Shown: positions 55,167-56,712 of the stretch, piece after piece
Layout: every line of letters starts with the position of its first letter
Position numbering within the stretch: the first letter of the stretch is position 1
Assembly (NCBI GenBank): GCA_903926465.1
Contig: CAIYJE010000191.1
Coordinates: forward strand, 1 to 56,712
Length of the DNA: 56,712 nt
Direction: 5' to 3'
DNA from: an uncultured Planctomycetales bacterium
Lineage (GTDB): Bacteria > Planctomycetota > Planctomycetia > Isosphaerales > Isosphaeraceae
Notes under the pieces: model-generated
What the model was told of the DNA's origin: nothing
Databases searched by the model: none
What the model saw: only the letters and a program-made list of their open reading frames with translations
Program-made: the position numbers and the translations under genes

Positions 55167-55784
55167 ATGAAGAGGTTTATGCATGAAGCGCGGGCCCTGA
55201 GCCGTGGTCAAATGTCACATCCCATCCTCGACGTCGCCCGAGATGTGGATCGTTTTTTCATGGAAGCATCTCCGATTCACGAGACGATGCCGCGTTTGGC
55301 TAGCATCTTGAACCAGATGCATATCCCGTTTGCGATTGCCGGAGCGATGGCCGCCAACGCGCATGGACACAAGCGCATGACGGCGGACGTCGATATCCTG
55401 ATTCGAAGAGAGGATTTGCAGCGGTTCAAAGCGGAACACATCGGTCGAGGCTGGATCGACAAATTCGAGGGATCCAGAAATTTCAAGGATGCAACGACAT
55501 CGGTCAACGTCGACACGCTCATCGTCGGAGATTTCCCAGGCGACAGATTACCCAAGCCTGTTGCATTTCCAGCTCCAGAGACGGTCTCTGTCCCCGATGA
55601 TTTGGGGGTACCCATCATCAAGTTGGAGACGTTCTTGGAATTGAAGCTCGCCAGCGGCATGACGACACCACATCGCCCCAGAGACCTGGACGATGTCATT
55701 CAGCTCATTCAGATTAATCGGCTACCGTTGGACTTCTCGGAGCGATTAAATCGGTATGTTGCTGGGAAATACCGGGAAATGTAG
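55167..55784 (+). CDS. Nucleotidyltransferase-fold protein (MNT/AbiEii-like)
   Basis: A 205-residue protein. PFAIAGAMAANAHGHKRMTADVDILIRRED matches the Gly-x-x-Ala / Arg-x-Thr-x-Asp-x-Asp core of minimal nucleotidyltransferases; the DVD residues bind metal. VIKLETFLELKLASG-type text (IIKLETFLELK) and RPRDLDDVIQLI follow the same family pattern of AbiEii-like domains. No toxin-antitoxin partner is evident next to it. ATG 55167 is uncertain; ATG 55179 has AGAGG only 3 nt away. Confidence 0.65.
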   Translation: MKRFMHEARALSRGQMSHPILDVARDVDRFFMEASPIHETMPRLASILNQMHIPFAIAGAMAANAHGHKRMTADVDILIRREDLQRFKAEHIGRGWIDKFEGSRNFKDATTSVNVDTLIVGDFPGDRLPKPVAFPAPETVSVPDDLGVPIIKLETFLELKLASGMTTPHRPRDLDDVIQLIQINRLPLDFSERLNRYVAGKYREM

Positions 55785-55858
55785 CAAGCAGCCCAGGCAA
55801 ATGAGGATTTTTGAACGCCAGAACAGGCAATGACCAAGCTCAAACTTGGAATGATGCA

Positions 55859-56425
55859 TCAAGAGCTGAATATGTCGGAAAGCATCAGTCGGAATTGCGG
55901 CAGATGCGGATCGGAATCCAGCACCTGGGAACCGGAATAGAGGCTGGGAGCAGCATCGGCACGGAAAACGGTTATAGTCTCGAGACGCGGATTCACGATC
56001 CAGACGACCTGGACCCCACAGGCAAGGTAGAGCTCGATCTTCTCGTCGATCTCTTCCTGCGTATCGCTGGGCGAGAGAATCTCAACCGCCAGGATCGGTA
56101 CCCCTTCAAAATAAGGGCTGGACGGTTCATGAACGGCGAGTTCGGCGGAGATGTAAGCGATGTCAATGCCGACACCGGTCTCAGGATCGCGTTGAAGCCG
56201 AAAACCTGCTTCACCCGAAACAATCTGACCACGAGGGGCAAGCTGAGTTCTCACCCAAATGCCTAAATGAAGAACAAGATCGCTTTCGATTCGACTATGC
56301 AGACGATTACGTCGTGTCATATCGCGTTTCCGGATCTCACCACGGATCAGGTCTCGGTCGTTACCGCCTGGGAGAGCGTCCAGTTCTTCAAGGGTAAGTA
56401 ACTGAGGATGTGTGGCTGTGCTCAT
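55859..56425 (-). CDS. Uma2 family endonuclease (DUF820)
   Basis: A 188-residue PD-(D/E)xK nuclease of the Uma2 family. LTLEELDALPGGNDRDLIRGE at the N-terminus, PDIAYIS-type IDIAYIS, and ILAVEILSPSDTQEEIDEKIELYLACGVQVVWIVNP carry the catalytic Asp/Glu/Lys constellation. The family is abundant and mobile in planctomycetes and cyanobacteria; its role is unknown. ATG 56425 starts MSTATHPQLLTLEEL; the longer frame is not needed. Confidence 0.85.
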   Translation of the reverse strand: MSTATHPQLLTLEELDALPGGNDRDLIRGEIRKRDMTRRNRLHSRIESDLVLHLGIWVRTQLAPRGQIVSGEAGFRLQRDPETGVGIDIAYISAELAVHEPSSPYFEGVPILAVEILSPSDTQEEIDEKIELYLACGVQVVWIVNPRLETITVFRADAAPSLYSGSQVLDSDPHLPQFRLMLSDIFSS

Positions 56426-56571
56426 GATGTTGCCCGGATAACTGCTAAAGAATTCAGCTCTTGGATTGAGGTTAGACAAAGGTACCATGAATCACAAGCC
56501 AAAAATGGACGTTGTATCCACATGGATCCGGCTGTCCATTCAAGCGATTAACGACATTATCCCAGCGCAAC

Positions 56572-56611
56572 AAAAAACCGCTCCCACTGACTTGCATCAG
56601 AGGGAGCGGTT
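56572..56611 (-). terminator. Rho-independent terminator downstream of 5S rRNA
   Basis: AACCGCTCCC (minus strand 56611-56602) pairs perfectly with GGGAGCGGTT (56585-56576) with an inner CTGA/TCAG pairing, followed by a T-run. It directly follows the 5S gene on the minus strand. Confidence 0.9.
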
Positions 56612-56617
56612 CTTGAA

Positions 56618-56712
56618 GGATCCCGGCGATAACCGACTTTCGCGCCGAAGCACTATCATGGGCCGGGCGGGCTTAACGACTGTGTTCGGAATGGGAACAG
56701 GTGGGACCCCGC
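56618..56712 (-). rRNA. rrf: 5S ribosomal RNA, partial
   Basis: The minus strand contains the conserved GGTCCCACCTGTTCCC, ATTCCGAACACAG and TTAAGCCC blocks of bacterial 5S rRNA, followed by the helix ending CGGTTATCGCCGGGATCC. The 3' end lies near 56618, just before the terminator; the first about 20 nt run beyond the window edge. Upstream (to the right, outside the window) 23S rRNA is expected. Confidence 0.9.

Overview
This window looks like a stretch of a planctomycete chromosome, most like the Gemmata group. The evidence is the moderately high GC, a (5-formylfuran-3-yl)methyl phosphate synthase (MfnB) gene in an otherwise ordinary bacterial background, a small MSGPIIRKYGFPN-type protein that I recall from planctomycetes, a membrane-tethered Hanks-type kinase, zinc-ribbon and DUF1573 proteins, and many GTG starts. 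No database was consulted. All family names come from motifs read in the translated sequence.

Layout. Positions 1-1200 are a mobile-element graveyard: the end of an IS3-like element lies against a frameshifted IS66 transposase remnant, followed by nested inverted repeats. Positions 1.2-6.3 kb (minus strand) hold a C45 autoproteolytic hydrolase, a DUF486 gene broken by an in-frame TGA, guaA, a metallophosphoesterase and proC. Positions 6.4-9.7 kb (plus) hold rpmF-rpmB with a clear promoter and terminator, an exonuclease-WYL fusion, a DUF6580-like membrane protein and mfnB. An ABC exporter-type pair (minus) follows. Then come a secreted protein interrupted by an amber codon, and a DUF5678-like/aspartic protease pair. 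Positions 13.5-18.2 kb contain two hypotheticals and hemE-hemG. Positions 18.4-28.6 kb (plus) carry acs, a Tat-exported beta-propeller, an S41 protease-like protein, a PP2C phosphatase, a DUF1573 protein, an arginine dihydrolase/ornithine cyclodeaminase pair and sixA. Positions 28.7-33.2 kb hold ppk, nfo, a membrane-anchored hypothetical and an RraA-like protein. Positions 33.5-42.9 kb hold two tandem STAS proteins, mutS, a 56-residue planctomycete-type protein, a beta-carbonic anhydrase, a TIM-barrel isomerase, a HAD phosphatase, sthA and an RbfA-like protein. Positions 43-47.6 kb (minus) hold DUF423, folC and a second, much larger C45 protein with an M1-peptidase-like tail. Positions 47.8-54.6 kb (plus) hold membrane and zinc-ribbon proteins, a Ser/Thr kinase, OsmC and lon. 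The right end is accessory (small ORF, nucleotidyltransferase, Uma2 nuclease) and closes with a partial 5S rRNA on the minus strand.

Most genes are housekeeping (GMP, proline, haem and folate synthesis, DNA repair, proteostasis). The functional groupings that stand out are: arginine catabolism (separate dihydrolase and cyclodeaminase genes that are fused in cyanobacterial AgrE); phosphate and polyphosphate signalling (sixA, ppk, PP2C, STAS pair, kinase); C1-cofactor chemistry (mfnB); and two C45 hydrolases of different architecture. I saw no CRISPR array, no complete tRNA, no prophage and no obvious defence island. The most noteworthy items are the exonuclease-WYL fusion, the split arginine pathway pair, the C45/M1-like chimera, two genes with single in-frame stops, and a gene-poor, hairpin-rich intergenic region at 37.3-37.85 kb.
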